Shown: piece by piece, positions 9,219 to 19,508 of the stretch
How the letters are laid out: each line of letters opens with the position of its first letter
Position numbering within the stretch: position 1 is the stretch's first letter
Origin: Brevibacterium aurantiacum
GTDB lineage: Bacteria > Actinomycetota > Actinomycetes > Actinomycetales > Brevibacteriaceae
Reading direction: 5' to 3'
Length of the DNA stretch: 64,000 nucleotides
NCBI RefSeq assembly: GCF_007558825.1
Contig: NZ_VLTK01000003.1
Location: 372,001 to 436,000, forward strand
Made by a program: the position numbers and the translations under genes
The notes under the pieces: model-generated
Seen by the model: the letters and a program-made list of their open reading frames with translations, nothing else
Told to the model about the DNA's origin: nothing
Database searches by the model: none

Positions 9219-9482
9219 CTACAGATGCGAGTTGACGTCGTCGAGGCTGAGTTCCTTGGCGACCATGAGCACCTGCAGGTGATAGAGCAGCTGAGAGATC
9301 TCCCCGGCGAGCTCATCCTTGGTCTCATACTCTGCCGCCATCCAGACCTCTGCGGCTTCTTCGACGACCTTCTTACCGATCGCATGGACTCCGGCATCGA
9401 GTTCGGCCACGGTCTTCGAGCCTTCGGGGCGATCGAGGGATTTCTGCAGGAGTTCGGCGTAGAGCGAGTCAAAGGTCTTCAC
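9219..9482 (-). CDS. hisE: Phosphoribosyl-ATP pyrophosphatase
   Basis: An 87-aa MazG-like all-helical enzyme hydrolysing PR-ATP to PR-AMP. The metal-binding motif [17 protein letters not shown] and the following [14 protein letters not shown] are family hallmarks. The start is GTG at 9482. There is no ribosome-binding site, and a weak TAGGCT element lies exactly where a leaderless transcript would need its -10 box, so leaderless initiation is possible. The 80-nt gap to pnuC upstream is compatible with a promoter. Confidence 0.94.
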   Translation of the reverse strand: MKTFDSLYAELLQKSLDRPEGSKTVAELDAGVHAIGKKVVEEAAEVWMAAEYETKDELAGEISQLLYHLQVLMVAKELSLDDVNSHL

Positions 9483-9562
9483 GAATCCAGCCTAATACAT
9501 CGCGGCCGCCGCGCTCACACGGGGTCTCGGCCAGCGGGACGCTCTCACCCGTCGCAGCAGCC

Positions 9563-10228
9563 TCAGCTCTCAGTGCTGCGGTTGATGTCCGTGGCACCCC
9601 GATGCGGAGCGGAGATCGTCTGGCGTGATCGCTTTGACCAGTCGATGAAGCCGATGACGACCATGACGAGGAAGATGAGGTACACGGCCCCGGAGAACAC
9701 GAGTCCTCCGGCCACTGCCAAGGGAATCCCGACGAGGTCGACGGCCAGCCAGACGAACCAGAACTCGACGATCGCCCGCCCCTGGGCATACATCGCCACG
9801 AGCGATCCGATGAAGATGTAGGCGTCTGGATAGGGATTCCAGGACCACCCTCCGAGGGCGAGGACGTAGCCGAACACCCCGGTGCCCAGCAGGAGAGCGA
9901 CGATCAGGAGCAGTCGTTCCTTCCAGGTCGCCCAGCGGACGAGGACCTCGCCGGAGGCCTCCCGGGACTTCTTCCACTGCGTCCACCCCCAGACTGCGGC
10001 CACGATGATGACGACCTGGCGGGAGGCGTTGCCGCCGAGTCCCGCGGAGATGCTCGCGGCGAAGAGGAGGATGGAGCCCAGGATCTGGACCGGCCAGGAC
10101 AGGATGTTCCGGCGCAGTGCAAGGACCACTGTGGCCAGAGCACAGATGTTGCCGAACAGGTCGGAGTACGGCACCGGTTTGCCAAGCAGTTCCAATGCCG
10201 GGGTGTTCAGCCAATCGAGCAGTTCCAT
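9563..10228 (-). CDS. pnuC: PnuC-family nicotinamide riboside (or related vitamin) transporter
   Basis: A 221-aa integral membrane protein with about seven hydrophobic helices. PnuC-like features are the aromatic-rich segment SWNPYPDAYIFIGSLVA followed by FWFVWLAVDLVGIPL, and an N-terminal helix after YSDLFGNICALATVVLALRR. The family passes nicotinamide riboside by facilitated diffusion for NAD synthesis; the actinobacterial relative PnuX carries riboflavin, and sequence alone does not decide. No FMN riboswitch precedes it. It lies 11 nt after rpe and is probably cotranscribed. Confidence 0.85.
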   Translation of the reverse strand: MELLDWLNTPALELLGKPVPYSDLFGNICALATVVLALRRNILSWPVQILGSILLFAASISAGLGGNASRQVVIIVAAVWGWTQWKKSREASGEVLVRWATWKERLLLIVALLLGTGVFGYVLALGGWSWNPYPDAYIFIGSLVAMYAQGRAIVEFWFVWLAVDLVGIPLAVAGGLVFSGAVYLIFLVMVVIGFIDWSKRSRQTISAPHRGATDINRSTES

Positions 10229-10239
10229 ATCGGCTCTCT

Positions 10240-10902
10240 TCAGTGCACGTGGGACGCTGCGAGCTCACGCAGCCCGGAGATCGCGGTGGCAGCGTCCTCG
10301 GCACCGTAGACGGCGGAACCGGCCACGAGCACATCGGCACCGGCATCGACGACGCGTTCGATCGTCGACATGGAGACTCCCCCGTCGACCTGCAGCTTGA
10401 TCTCAAGCCCGGCGGCCGAGATCGCCTCACGGGTCCGTCGGATCTTCGGCAGGCACACATCGAGAAACTTCTGCCCGCCGAAACCGGGTTCGACGGTCAT
10501 GATGAGGATCTGGTCGAACTCGCCGAGGAGGTCGACGAAGGGTTCGATCGGGGTCGCCGGCTTGAGTGCGAGGCTGGCTTTGGCCCCCAGCTTCCGGATC
10601 TCCCGGGCCAGGCGGACGGGAGCGGCGGCCGCCTCGGCGTGGAAGGTCACCGAGGCGCAGCCGAGTTCGGCATAGACCGGAGCGTGTCGGTCCGCCTCGG
10701 CGATCATCAGGTGGGCGTCGAGCGGGATCGGGCTGATCGCCTGGATCCGTTCGACCACGGGAGGCCCGAATGTGAGGTTCGGGACGAAATGGTTGTCCAT
10801 CACGTCGATGTGCGCCATATCTGCCGTGCTGATCTTCGCCAGTTCACCACGCAGGTCCGAGAAATCGGAGCTGAGGATGCTGGGATTGATCTCGATCGCC
10901 AT
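10240..10902 (-). CDS. rpe: Ribulose-phosphate 3-epimerase
   Basis: A 220-aa TIM-barrel metalloenzyme interconverting ribulose 5-phosphate and xylulose 5-phosphate. It shows [30 protein letters not shown] (metal His and Asp), [22 protein letters not shown] and LQVDGGVS with the catalytic Asp. The start lies 1 nt past the rsmB stop, so the pair is translationally coupled. It supplies pentose phosphates on the path to PRPP, used by the his, trp and pyr enzymes encoded around it. Confidence 0.97.
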   Translation of the reverse strand: MAIEINPSILSSDFSDLRGELAKISTADMAHIDVMDNHFVPNLTFGPPVVERIQAISPIPLDAHLMIAEADRHAPVYAELGCASVTFHAEAAAAPVRLAREIRKLGAKASLALKPATPIEPFVDLLGEFDQILIMTVEPGFGGQKFLDVCLPKIRRTREAISAAGLEIKLQVDGGVSMSTIERVVDAGADVLVAGSAVYGAEDAATAISGLRELAASHVH

Positions 10903-10903
10903 T

Positions 10904-12397
10904 TCAGTTCGCCTTCCGCATCAGGGCCAAGAACATTCCATCGGTGTTGTGGACGTGGGGCCACAGCTGAGCGTACCGTCCCGCTCCCCGGCTCACCGAG
11001 CTAAACCCTGCGGCATCGGCGCCCGTGACCTCGGCGAGGACCGCCGGGGCGTCGAGGACTTCGACGTCGGTGCCGCGTAGGACATCGTCGACGACGAGCA
11101 CGGTCTCCGCGTAGTGGGGAGAGCAGGTGGAGTAGGCGACGACTCCCCCCGGAGCGCAGGCGTCCAAGGCCGCCCGCAGCAGTTCTCGCTGCAGTCCGGC
11201 CAGGGCGTTGATGTCCTCGGGGCGACGGCGGTATCGAGCTTCAGGACGGCGACGCAGGGCGCCGAGACCCGAGCAGGGAACGTCGACGAGGACCTTCGCA
11301 TACGGGCCTGTGGCGTCGCGGGCGTCTTGGACGCGGGTGGTGACATTGTCGAGTGCCTGAGTGGAGGACCGCACAAGTTCAACCCGGTGGTCACTTGAGT
11401 CGAAGGCATCGAGGGTGGTGCCGCGCTGCTTCGCAATAGCTGCGAGGACTGCGGCCTTGCCGCCGGGTCCGGCGCACAGGTCCGCCCAAGTGCCCGTCGG
11501 TGCCTGAACGTGTGCCAGTGCCAAGGCCACCAGCGCGGAGCCTTCATCCTGCACCCGGGCCCGGCCGGCGGCGACGGCGTCGACGTTCTTGGGCACAGCG
11601 GTTTCGAGGGTGACGCCGATGGGTGAGAACTCGGTCGGCGCTCCGGGCAGTTCGCTACGGTCAATGAGTCCGGGCAGAGCGGAGACGCTGACCTTCGCGG
11701 CCGCGTTGTCGGCTTCGAGCAGCGCCTGCAGTTCAGAAGCCTGTCGTCCGTGGCCTTTCAGTGCCTGCGTCATGGCCCGGACGATCCATTCGGGATGCGA
11801 GTACTCGATGGCCTGTTCGCCGACTGCAGTGGCTCCGGCGGTGACACGGGCCAGCCATTCGGCGCGGTCGATCTCGGAGATCCGACGCAGGACGGCGTTG
11901 ACGAACCCGGATGTCTTCGGTGCGTAGGACTTGATGACGGCGACAGTCTCCGACAGTGCCGCATGGTCGGGCACGCGCATGGACAGGATCTGGTGGGCGC
12001 CGAGGCGCATGCCTGCCAGCGGTTCGGGGTCGATGGTGTCGAGGGACCGGTTCGCTGCCTTGGCGATGATCGCATCGTAGAACTCCTGTTGGCGCAGAGC
12101 GCCGTAGGTGAGTTCAGTCGTGAACGCCGCGTCCTGGTGGTCCATATGCGTGCGGGCGAGCTTGGCGGGCAGGAGCAGGTTCGCGTAGGAGTCCTTCGTC
12201 TCAACATCGACGAGGACCTCCCAGGCGATGCGTCGCGGCAGGTTCTTCGCGTGCCTCGGCTCTCGTTCGTCTGAGGGCCTGCCGCCTGACTGCTTGCCGC
12301 CGGCAGACCTGGTGCCCGTCGGCTTCCTGACTGCTGCAGGCGTGTTCCTCGCCGGTCTCTTCCGCGGCATGCGCTCATCTGCTGGCATCTGTCTCAT
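10904..12397 (-). CDS. rsmB: 16S rRNA (cytosine-967-C5)-methyltransferase
   Basis: A 497-aa RsmB/NOL1-type methyltransferase with an N-terminal NusB-like RNA-binding domain (about 50-190) and a SAM-dependent catalytic domain. SAM motif I is [16 protein letters not shown]; the PCxG motif is [15 protein letters not shown]; the catalytic cysteine is in [11 protein letters not shown]. The first 50 residues are basic, Arg/Lys/Pro-rich and poorly conserved, as is common in high-GC members. Its start overlaps the fmt stop by ATGA. Confidence 0.95.
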   Translation of the reverse strand: MRQMPADERMPRKRPARNTPAAVRKPTGTRSAGGKQSGGRPSDEREPRHAKNLPRRIAWEVLVDVETKDSYANLLLPAKLARTHMDHQDAAFTTELTYGALRQQEFYDAIIAKAANRSLDTIDPEPLAGMRLGAHQILSMRVPDHAALSETVAVIKSYAPKTSGFVNAVLRRISEIDRAEWLARVTAGATAVGEQAIEYSHPEWIVRAMTQALKGHGRQASELQALLEADNAAAKVSVSALPGLIDRSELPGAPTEFSPIGVTLETAVPKNVDAVAAGRARVQDEGSALVALALAHVQAPTGTWADLCAGPGGKAAVLAAIAKQRGTTLDAFDSSDHRVELVRSSTQALDNVTTRVQDARDATGPYAKVLVDVPCSGLGALRRRPEARYRRRPEDINALAGLQRELLRAALDACAPGGVVAYSTCSPHYAETVLVVDDVLRGTDVEVLDAPAVLAEVTGADAAGFSSVSRGAGRYAQLWPHVHNTDGMFLALMRKAN

Positions 12398-13353
12398 GCT
12401 CCTTGCTCGGGGTCTGCCGCCGGCTCGGCGCTGGTTTCAGTGGGATCGAATCGGATGTCGCCACGGCCGCGGAGGAAGTCCACGGCAGCCATCCGGGCCT
12501 TGCCGAAGGGTTGGATCTCTGCGACGCGGACCCAGCCGTCGCCGCAGCCGAGGACGACGAACTTCTGCCATGAGGTCAGCAATCCGACCTCTGAAGGGGT
12601 GGTGACGTCGGGAGCGGGTGTGAGTCCGAAGAGTTTGGTCCGCTTCCCGTCGACGTTCGCCCATGGGCCGGGGCTGGGGCTGACTCCCCGGGAACGGTCG
12701 ATGACCGCCCGGGCAGAGTCGGAGAAGTCGAGATGGGCGTCATCGATGCTGATCTTGTCCGCGTGGCTCGGCTCCCCGGACTGCGGGGTCATCACTGCGG
12801 TTCCGTCCGCGAGGTCGTCGAAGGCGGCGACCAGTTCGACCGCGCCTCGGTGGGCGTAGTCGTCGAGGGCGGTGGCGACATCGGGATGGTCCAGAGGCAG
12901 TTCGAGTCTGCGCAGGACGGGTCCGGAGTCCATACCCTCGTCGATCTTGAACACGCTGACTCCGCTGCTGTTCTGGCCGGCGATGAGGGCCCGTTGGACC
13001 GGTGCGGCTCCACGATGGGCCGGCAGGAGCGAGAAGTGGAGGTTGAACCAGCCGAGCTCGGCGGTCGACAGCGCTGCCGGGCCGGCGATGGCCCCATAGG
13101 CGACCACGGCCACGGCATCGACGTCGAGGGCCCGGAGTTCGGCGATGACCTCGCCGCGGAGCCGGCTGGCCTCGATGACGTCGAGGCCGAGTTCGAGGGC
13201 TCGCGCCTTGACCGGTGAGGGGGTGAGGACGCGTTTGCGCCCCACCGGTGCATCGGGTCGGGTGAGGACGGCACGGATGCGGTGCCGGGATTCGACGAGG
13301 GCCTCGAGGGCTGGCACTGCGGCATCCGGAGTTCCGGCGAAGACGATATCCAC
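12394..13353 (-). CDS. fmt: Methionyl-tRNA formyltransferase
   Basis: A 319-aa enzyme formylating initiator Met-tRNA. The catalytic Asn-His-Asp set is visible: WFNLHFSLLPAHRGAAPVQ and DEGMDSGPV. It begins VDIVFAGTPDAAVPALEAL from a GTG at 13353, which fits the family N-terminus; the open frame upstream to 13407 adds 18 residues without homology. No strong ribosome-binding site precedes the GTG. It lies 54 nt downstream of priA in the same direction. Confidence 0.95.
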   Translation of the reverse strand: MDIVFAGTPDAAVPALEALVESRHRIRAVLTRPDAPVGRKRVLTPSPVKARALELGLDVIEASRLRGEVIAELRALDVDAVAVVAYGAIAGPAALSTAELGWFNLHFSLLPAHRGAAPVQRALIAGQNSSGVSVFKIDEGMDSGPVLRRLELPLDHPDVATALDDYAHRGAVELVAAFDDLADGTAVMTPQSGEPSHADKISIDDAHLDFSDSARAVIDRSRGVSPSPGPWANVDGKRTKLFGLTPAPDVTTPSEVGLLTSWQKFVVLGCGDGWVRVAEIQPFGKARMAAVDFLRGRGDIRFDPTETSAEPAADPEQGA

Positions 13354-13407
13354 TTGAGGAATTCTACTTGTTCGCGAAGCAGTCGCAGAGTCCGGGCACC
13401 GAGGCAC

Positions 13408-15573
13408 TCACAGCGACCGCGGATCGTCGATGCGGACGCGCACCTGGGGAAGCTTCTTCGCAGACCGGGAGGCGATCTGCTGAGCGAGTGCTTCGCCGAC
13501 CGCCTCTCCTGCTGCGATCGGATAGGCTGCGACGGCTTTCTGGTCATCACCGTCGGAGTCCCGGATGAGTTCGGTGAGGTCTGGGACGGCCGCGATGATG
13601 GCGTCGATGTCGGTGCCGGCACCGGTGAGTTCGACGATGCGACGATAGGGAGGAAAGCCGAGCTCGAATCGATCGCCGAGAGCTCTGGACATCGTGGTGA
13701 CCGGGTCGAAGGTGGTCACCGTGTTCCGTATCGTCTCATCGGTGTCGCCGAGGTAGACGACTCCCCCAGCAGTGCGTGACCTCACGAGGACGGCCGCCCG
13801 CAGTCGTCTGCTGACTCCTTCATCGGTCGAGCGCATCCACGGCCCCGGCCACAGCGAGTCGAGCAGGATTGCGCAGGCGTAGCCACCGAGAGCATAGGGT
13901 TCAGCGCCGGTGGTGGCGACGACGATACGTGGGCTGTCGTCGATGGCGACAGGAATGTCATCGCCGCCGGATTCCAGGATTTCGATTCCCGGCATGGCCT
14001 TGCGCAGCTCCTCGACGGTCCGTCCCCTGCCGCGCACGATCGAGCGCACCTGATTCGAGCGGCAGCGCCCGCAGGAGAACGTATCGGAGTGGTATCCGCA
14101 GGAGCGACAGGCGAAGGGCCCGACCTCGGACTGAGTGGTCAGTGCAGCCGAGCATTGGGGGCAGCGAGCGACCTCTTGGCATCTCGCGCAGGCGAACACC
14201 GGGTAGTACCCGGCACGCGGGACCTGGACGAGGACAGGTCCGACTGCGTTCGTGTCCTTGGCCCCGGGGCGCAGGGCACCGCGCATCAGCTGCCAGGCGC
14301 GAGAGGGGATCCGCTGCCAGGCGAAGGGGTCACGCTCCTCGTCGGGAACGTAGACGCGCGGCGCACCCTCACGGCGCTCGGGGCCGGTGGGCGTGACGTC
14401 GCGAAGCCACCCGACCTCGACCAGGCGCTGGATCTCCGCGCTGCGATCGGTGGAGACGAACAGCAGTCCGGTGGTGTCGATGGTCGATCTCAGCAGGCAT
14501 ACCTCTCTGGCGTGCGGATATGGCGCGTGCTGGTCGAGGTAGTTCGGGTTCGAGTCGTCGAAGCAGATGATGAGGCCGAGGCCTGCGATCGGTGCGAAGG
14601 CGGCCGCTCTGGTGCCGATCGTCACTCGTGTGTGCCCCAACAGGCCACGCAGCCAGGCTTTCCACCTCTGCTCCGGTGACTGGTCTGCACTCAAGACTGA
14701 GTAGGAGGAGATATCCGGGCTGGCGTCGAGTGCCGCCGAGAGGACTGCGAGCTCACGGTGATCGGGCACCAGCCACAGCACCGCCTCCCCTGCAGCCAGT
14801 GTCGCTCGGGCAGCCTCCAGCCCGGCGGTGATCCAACTCAGTCCCGGCGTAGGGCCGGGAACGCAGGTCAGTGCCATCCGCGGATGCTCGCCGGCAGGGA
14901 AGCCGTCTTCTCGTTCGTGCCGAGACTCGTTGACCACCCATTCGCCGAGGCGGTCAATCGTGTCCGCTGTCGTCGCAGGCGAGTTGTCTGCAGTCGCTTT
15001 CTCGGAGCCAGCCGTCGTGCCCACGGCCGTCGCCTCCGTGCACACGGCCGTCGCCTCCGTGTCCTCGGCAGCCGCCGTGCCCTCGGGCGCAGTATTCGCG
15101 TTGTCACCTTCTGACGGTGCCCTGTGACTGCGCTCATTCTGGTGCAGCGTCTTCTCAGCCTTGAGCACAGCCTTCTCGGCGCGTGCATGACGCGGCGGGA
15201 TCGCCAGACGCAGGACATCGGAGAGGGTTCCCGCGTACCGGCGAGCAGTGGCATCAGCGAGACGCAGCAGTTCGGGGGTGAGAACGACGACGGGACTGGT
15301 GATGCGCTCGATCGTGGCAAGCGGTCCGATGTGGTCGGACTTCTCGACCCGTTCGAGGAGGAAGCCGTCGCGCAGTCTGCCGGCGAATCTGACCCTGACT
15401 CGCACACCGGGGCGGGCCGTGTCGGCGAACTTCTCCGGAACTGCGTAGTCGAAGGCACGGGCCAGGTGCGGCACCGGGTGATCGACGAGCACGTGGGCTA
15501 CGGGGTCTTCCGCTGCCAGCGGCACCTGCCCGATGGCTGAGGTGCCGGTGTCGATCGGAAGAGGTTCGTCCAT
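13408..15573 (-). CDS. priA: Primosomal protein N' (PriA), helicase motifs lost
   Basis: A 721-aa PriA recognisable by its N-terminal 3'-DNA-binding domain (HVLVDHPVPHLARAFDYAVP, GVRVRVRFAGRLRDGFLLE) and by the zinc-binding cysteines in CARCQEVARCPQC and CRSCGYHSDTFSCGRC. The Walker A site is replaced by CVPGPTPGLSWITAG with no GKT, and the DEEH box by FDDSNPNYL. It is therefore probably ATPase- and helicase-negative, as described for many actinobacterial PriA proteins, and may only scaffold replisome reloading. A low-complexity Thr/Ala/Glu linker (about residues 150-212) contains a 21-bp DNA tandem repeat. The ATG at 15573 overlaps the metK stop as TGATG. Confidence 0.9.
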   Translation of the reverse strand: MDEPLPIDTGTSAIGQVPLAAEDPVAHVLVDHPVPHLARAFDYAVPEKFADTARPGVRVRVRFAGRLRDGFLLERVEKSDHIGPLATIERITSPVVVLTPELLRLADATARRYAGTLSDVLRLAIPPRHARAEKAVLKAEKTLHQNERSHRAPSEGDNANTAPEGTAAAEDTEATAVCTEATAVGTTAGSEKATADNSPATTADTIDRLGEWVVNESRHEREDGFPAGEHPRMALTCVPGPTPGLSWITAGLEAARATLAAGEAVLWLVPDHRELAVLSAALDASPDISSYSVLSADQSPEQRWKAWLRGLLGHTRVTIGTRAAAFAPIAGLGLIICFDDSNPNYLDQHAPYPHAREVCLLRSTIDTTGLLFVSTDRSAEIQRLVEVGWLRDVTPTGPERREGAPRVYVPDEERDPFAWQRIPSRAWQLMRGALRPGAKDTNAVGPVLVQVPRAGYYPVFACARCQEVARCPQCSAALTTQSEVGPFACRSCGYHSDTFSCGRCRSNQVRSIVRGRGRTVEELRKAMPGIEILESGGDDIPVAIDDSPRIVVATTGAEPYALGGYACAILLDSLWPGPWMRSTDEGVSRRLRAAVLVRSRTAGGVVYLGDTDETIRNTVTTFDPVTTMSRALGDRFELGFPPYRRIVELTGAGTDIDAIIAAVPDLTELIRDSDGDDQKAVAAYPIAAGEAVGEALAQQIASRSAKKLPQVRVRIDDPRSL
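15022..15063. repeat. 21-bp tandem repeat inside priA linker
   Basis: Two adjacent near-identical 21-bp units (15022-15042, 15043-15063) encode repeated TEATAV heptads in the PriA low-complexity linker. The repeat keeps frame, so copy number could vary without breaking the gene. Confidence 0.8.
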
Positions 15574-16775
15574 CAAGCCGAGGAGACTGCGCGCAGCAGA
15601 TCGTCAGCGCGGTCCGTGACCTCCCAGGTGAAGTCGGGGAGCTCACGGCCGAAGTGACCGTACGTCGATGTCTGAGAGTAGATCGGGCGCAGGAGATTGA
15701 GGTCCTGGATGATCATGGCAGGTCGCAGGTCGAAGACCTCGCGAATGGCCCGCGAGATCGCGTGTGGGTCGACCTTCTCAGTGCCGAAGGTTTCGACGTA
15801 GAGGCCCATCGGATCGACACGGCCGATCGCATAGGACACCTGCACCTCGGCGCGATCGGCGAGCCCGGCGGCCACGACATTCTTCGCGACCCAGCGCATG
15901 GCATACGCGGCCGAGCGGTCGACCTTCGAGGGGTCCTTGCCGGAGAAGGCGCCTCCGCCGTGACGCGAGTACCCGCCATACGTGTCGACGATGATCTTGC
16001 GCCCCGTGAGCCCCGCGTCGCCCATCGGCCCGCCGGTGACGAAGGGTCCGGCCGGGTTGATGTGGATGTTCGCATGGCTGTCATCGAGACCGGAGCCTGC
16101 GATGACCGGATCGATGACGAAGTCTTTGATCTCGGCGTGCAGCTGTGCCTGATCGACGTGGCCTGCGTGCTGCGTCGAGACGACGATGTTCTCGATCGAC
16201 ACGGCTTCGTTGCCGTCGTAGCCCAGTGTCAGCTGGGTTTTGCCGTCGGGACGCAGATAGTCCAGTGCACCGGTCTTGCGCACCTCGGAGAGCTTCTCCG
16301 CCATGCGTGATGCGAGGTGGATGGGCACGGGCATGAGGACGTCGGTGGCGTTGTCGGCATAGCCGAACATGAGGCCCTGGTCGCCGGCGCCGAGACTCGA
16401 ACCGTGATCGGATTCCACGGCTTCGCGGAAGTCCAGTGGGTTCGTCACTCCGGAATGGATGTCGGTGGACTGGCTGCCGATGGACACGGAGACGCCGCAG
16501 GAGTGTCCGTCGAAACCGGTGTCGGAGGAGTCATAGCCGATTCCGGTGATGAGTCGGCGCACGATGCCGGCGACGTCGGCATAGGCTGCGGTATTGACCT
16601 CGCCGGCGACGTGGACGAGACCGGTGGTGACCATCGTCTCGACGGCGACCTTGGCGTTCGGGTCCTGACCCAGCAGATCGTCGAGGACGGCATCACTGAT
16701 CTGGTCACAGATTTTGTCGGGATGGCCCTCGGTGACGGATTCGGACGAGAATAAGCGCAGATTTGATTGACTCAC
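15573..16775 (-). CDS. metK: S-adenosylmethionine synthetase
   Basis: A 400-aa enzyme making SAM from ATP and methionine. Signature elements are [23 protein letters not shown] near the start, [12 protein letters not shown], the [16 protein letters not shown] loop and the C-terminal [14 protein letters not shown]. The start is taken as GTG at 16775, because it gives a GTGA overlap with the coaBC stop; an ATG at 16793 would add six residues. No SAM riboswitch precedes it since the gene is embedded in the run. Confidence 0.97.
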   Translation of the reverse strand: MSQSNLRLFSSESVTEGHPDKICDQISDAVLDDLLGQDPNAKVAVETMVTTGLVHVAGEVNTAAYADVAGIVRRLITGIGYDSSDTGFDGHSCGVSVSIGSQSTDIHSGVTNPLDFREAVESDHGSSLGAGDQGLMFGYADNATDVLMPVPIHLASRMAEKLSEVRKTGALDYLRPDGKTQLTLGYDGNEAVSIENIVVSTQHAGHVDQAQLHAEIKDFVIDPVIAGSGLDDSHANIHINPAGPFVTGGPMGDAGLTGRKIIVDTYGGYSRHGGGAFSGKDPSKVDRSAAYAMRWVAKNVVAAGLADRAEVQVSYAIGRVDPMGLYVETFGTEKVDPHAISRAIREVFDLRPAMIIQDLNLLRPIYSQTSTYGHFGRELPDFTWEVTDRADDLLRAVSSA

Positions 16776-18028
16776 GCCGTCGATTCTACGCATTCCCAAC
16801 GGCTGGCGAGAGCCTCGATGACCTTTTCCGAAACATCGTCCTTGCTGCCGGTGAATTCGGGGCTGGCGACTACTTCGTCACCGTCGACGCTCAGGATCTG
16901 GACGGCATTGTCGTCGTGGCCGAACGCCCTGTCGTCCGAGACATTGTTGAAGACGAGGAGGTCGACGCCCTTGCGACGGAACTTCGCCTTCGCGTAGTCC
17001 ATCGCACTGTGATGAGAATCTCCGGTCTCGGCGGCGAATCCGATGATGAGCTGGTGTTCGCAACGTGATTCGACGAGTCCCACGAGCACATCCGGGTTCT
17101 GCACCAGGTTCAGAGTCATTCCCTCATCACCCGACTTCTTCATCTTCGAAGCGGTGCGCTCGGCTGGACGGTAGTCGGCGACGGCGGCGGCCATGATGAT
17201 GGCATCAGCATCAGCCTGAGCTGCCTGCATCTGGGCCTGGAGCTCGAGGGTGGACTCGACTGAGGTGATCCGGACGCTGTCGGGCAGCGCCGACAGCAGG
17301 CCCGAGTCGATGTTGGCCGCGACCAGGTCGACGTGGGCTCCGGCGGCGGCAGCGGCACGTGCCAGCGCAATGCCCTGCTTGCCTGAGGAGCGGTTCCCGA
17401 GGAATCGGACGGGATCGAGCGGTTCCCTGGTCCCGCCGGCACTGATGGCGACGCGTCTGCCGTTCAGCGGCCCGACTGTCTTCGGCACTGGATCGGTCTG
17501 TGCTGATCGGGCAGCGGCCAGCGCGAAGTCGACGATCGCCTCGGGTTCGGGCAGACGACCGGGACCGGAGTCCGGGCCGGTCAGACGCCCCACAGCGGGC
17601 TCGAGGACATGGATGCCCCGCTGCTTCAAGGTCGCGATGTTCGCGACTGTGGCGGGATTCTGCCACATCTCGGTATGCATGGCGGGGGCAACGACCACCT
17701 CGGCGGTCGTCGTGAGGACAGTCGCGGTCAGCAGGTCATCGGCGATGCCTGCGGCCAGCTTGGCCAGAGTATTGGCGGTGGCCGGCGCGATGATGACGAG
17801 TTCGGCGTCCTGCCCGATGCGGACATGGTTGACCGATTCGACCTCGTCGAAGACATCGGTGGTCACGGTCTGTGAGGACAGCGCCTCGAAAGTGGCCGCA
17901 CCGACGAAGTTCAGTGCGCTGGCGGTGGGCACGACCTTGACGCTGTGCCCGAGTTCCCGGAGTCGCCGAATGACATGGCACGCCTTGTAAGCGGCGATTC
18001 CACCGGCGACGCCGAGTACGGTTCTCAC
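16772..18028 (-). CDS. coaBC: Bifunctional phosphopantothenoylcysteine decarboxylase / phosphopantothenate-cysteine ligase
   Basis: A 418-aa CoaBC fusion for two consecutive CoA-synthesis steps. The N-terminal FMN-dependent CoaC half shows [18 protein letters not shown], catalytic His in [19 protein letters not shown] context and [12 protein letters not shown]. The CoaB half shows [33 protein letters not shown] and the VFNNVS nucleotide loop. It starts at GTG 18028, overlapping the rpoZ stop by GTGA. The linker around residues 185-200 carries no insertion. Confidence 0.96.
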   Translation of the reverse strand: MRTVLGVAGGIAAYKACHVIRRLRELGHSVKVVPTASALNFVGAATFEALSSQTVTTDVFDEVESVNHVRIGQDAELVIIAPATANTLAKLAAGIADDLLTATVLTTTAEVVVAPAMHTEMWQNPATVANIATLKQRGIHVLEPAVGRLTGPDSGPGRLPEPEAIVDFALAAARSAQTDPVPKTVGPLNGRRVAISAGGTREPLDPVRFLGNRSSGKQGIALARAAAAAGAHVDLVAANIDSGLLSALPDSVRITSVESTLELQAQMQAAQADADAIIMAAAVADYRPAERTASKMKKSGDEGMTLNLVQNPDVLVGLVESRCEHQLIIGFAAETGDSHHSAMDYAKAKFRRKGVDLLVFNNVSDDRAFGHDDNAVQILSVDGDEVVASPEFTGSKDDVSEKVIEALASRWECVESTA

Positions 18029-18357
18029 TGGTCGCTGAAGTCCAGTGCGCCGTCGTTGCTGGCAGCCGGCTGTGCAGGCTCTTGGGTGAGCGCACCGAAG
18101 TCGGCTTCCGTGACTTCGCGGGCCACGATCTTGCCTTCGTTGATCTCGCGGAGCGCGATCGAGAGTGGCTTCTCATGGGTGCCCGGGGTCACCAGCGGAC
18201 CGACGTTCTCGAGCAGGCCCTCTTGGAGCTGGGCGTAGTAGGAGTTGATCTGGCGGGCTCGCTGAGCGGCAATCGAGACCAGTTCGTACTTCGAGCTGGT
18301 CACGGCCAGCAGATCATCAATCGGTGGATTGGTGATGCCTTCAGGTTGTGCAGGCAA
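18025..18357 (-). CDS. rpoZ: RNA polymerase omega subunit
   Basis: A 110-aa omega subunit. Diagnostic stretches are [36 protein letters not shown] and [15 protein letters not shown]. The only start placing the conserved N-terminus in frame is a TTG at 18357, with a weak GGA upstream, 12 nt after the gmk stop. A TTG start on an abundant-complex subunit is unusual and could limit its synthesis. The C-terminal 25 residues are Ala/Gln/Asp-rich and unconserved. Confidence 0.93.
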   Translation of the reverse strand: MPAQPEGITNPPIDDLLAVTSSKYELVSIAAQRARQINSYYAQLQEGLLENVGPLVTPGTHEKPLSIALREINEGKIVAREVTEADFGALTQEPAQPAASNDGALDFSDQ

Positions 18358-18369
18358 TGAATGTCCAAT

Positions 18370-18948
18370 CTAATCGGTAGTGGGTATACCCATCAATGAT
18401 ATGAGTTCTTCGGCCGCAGTGCGAACGTGGTCATTGACGATCGTGACATCGAACTCGGATTCGGCCTGCAATTCCTGCTTGGCCGTGGTCAGTCGACGCT
18501 CCTGTTCGACTGCTGATTCCGTTCCGCGCCCGGTGAGTCTCGACACGAGTTCCTCCCAGCTGGGCGGAGACAGGAAGACGAACAGCGCGTCAGGCATCTT
18601 GTCCTTGACCTGGCGTGCCCCCTGCAGATCGATCTCCAGCAGGGAGGGTGTCCCCTGGTTCAGCTTCTCCTGGACTTGGGCCGAAGGAGTGCCGTAGCGG
18701 TGGCGTCCGTGGACGACGGCGTACTCGAGCAGCTCACCGGCAGCGATGAGCGAGTCGAACTCGTCATCGCTGATGAAGTGATAATGAACACCATCGACTT
18801 CGCCGGGTCGCCGCGGCCGCGTGGTGGCGGAGACGGAGAACCAGACCTCGGGATGATGATCTCTGATGTACGCGCTGATGGTGCCTTTTCCGACCGCGGT
18901 AGGTCCCGCGAGGACGGTCAGTCGATTATTCACAGATCTATTGTTCAC
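18370..18948 (-). CDS. gmk: Guanylate kinase
   Basis: A 192-aa kinase phosphorylating GMP to GDP. The P-loop is [15 protein letters not shown], the GMP-binding region [21 protein letters not shown], followed by [16 protein letters not shown] and [13 protein letters not shown]. Two in-frame GTG codons (18948, 18933) are possible starts; neither has a good ribosome-binding site, and the open frame runs to 18978. It follows mihF by 4 nt, which argues for coupled translation. Confidence 0.95.
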   Translation of the reverse strand: MNNRSVNNRLTVLAGPTAVGKGTISAYIRDHHPEVWFSVSATTRPRRPGEVDGVHYHFISDDEFDSLIAAGELLEYAVVHGRHRYGTPSAQVQEKLNQGTPSLLEIDLQGARQVKDKMPDALFVFLSPPSWEELVSRLTGRGTESAVEQERRLTTAKQELQAESEFDVTIVNDHVRTAAEELISLMGIPTTD

Positions 18949-18952
18949 ACAT

Positions 18953-19264
18953 TCAGGAGTATTTCTCCAACAGGGCATTTTTCTGGTGTACGCCCAGGCC
19001 CTTGATCCGACGTGACGATGCGATGCCGACGTCGTCCATGGCCGCCTCCGCGCGTCGGTCTCCGACGCCGGGCAGTGATCTCAGCAGATCGACGACGCGC
19101 ATCTTCGCGAGTGCCTCGTCCGCGCCGGCCTTCTTCAGCACAGCTGCGAGATCGGTTTGACCATTCTTCAGCGCTGTCTTGACCTCGGCTCGCGCTTGAC
19201 GCGCTTTGAAGGCCTTGTCCAGAGCGGCTGAACGCTGTTGCGGGGTCAAAGGTTCGAGTGCCAC
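18953..19264 (-). CDS. mihF: Integration host factor, actinobacterial type
   Basis: A 103-aa mIHF-family nucleoid protein, lacking the HU fold and containing the helix-two-turn-helix region [25 protein letters not shown] followed by [19 protein letters not shown]. It binds DNA without strong sequence specificity and compacts the nucleoid. The GTG at 19264 has a strong AGGAG site five bases upstream. The 244-nt gap upstream holds the pyrF hairpin, so mihF-gmk-rpoZ likely starts a new transcript. Confidence 0.95.
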   Translation of the reverse strand: MALEPLTPQQRSAALDKAFKARQARAEVKTALKNGQTDLAAVLKKAGADEALAKMRVVDLLRSLPGVGDRRAEAAMDDVGIASSRRIKGLGVHQKNALLEKYS

Positions 19265-19447
19265 ATTATCTCCTCTGTCACCATGAACGGGCAGGTAGGG
19301 AAGTTGCTTCAGTCTAAAACAAAAACCCTCGTGAGAGGCACAAAGCGCAAAAGAAAACTCAAGTGTCTGCAGAACTGGCCGAACCGGGCCCGTCCCGTCC
19401 TGCCTCAGACGACGTCGTCCAACCGATGCCGACCATTCGGTGCACGC

Positions 19448-19483
19448 CTTGCGCAGGGCGCCGAAACCGGCGGCCTGCGCAAG
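19448..19483 (-). terminator. Hairpin terminator candidate after pyrF
   Basis: Perfect 10-bp arms cttgcgcagg and cctgcgcaag enclose a further short gccg/cggc stem with an aaac loop. It begins 25 nt after the pyrF stop. There is no T tract on the transcript, so it could be a factor-assisted terminator. The rest of the 19265-19508 gap is AT-richer near 19310-19360 and probably holds the mihF promoter. Confidence 0.6.
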
Positions 19484-19508
19484 TGATGAGAGATGAGCTG
19501 CCCGGGTC

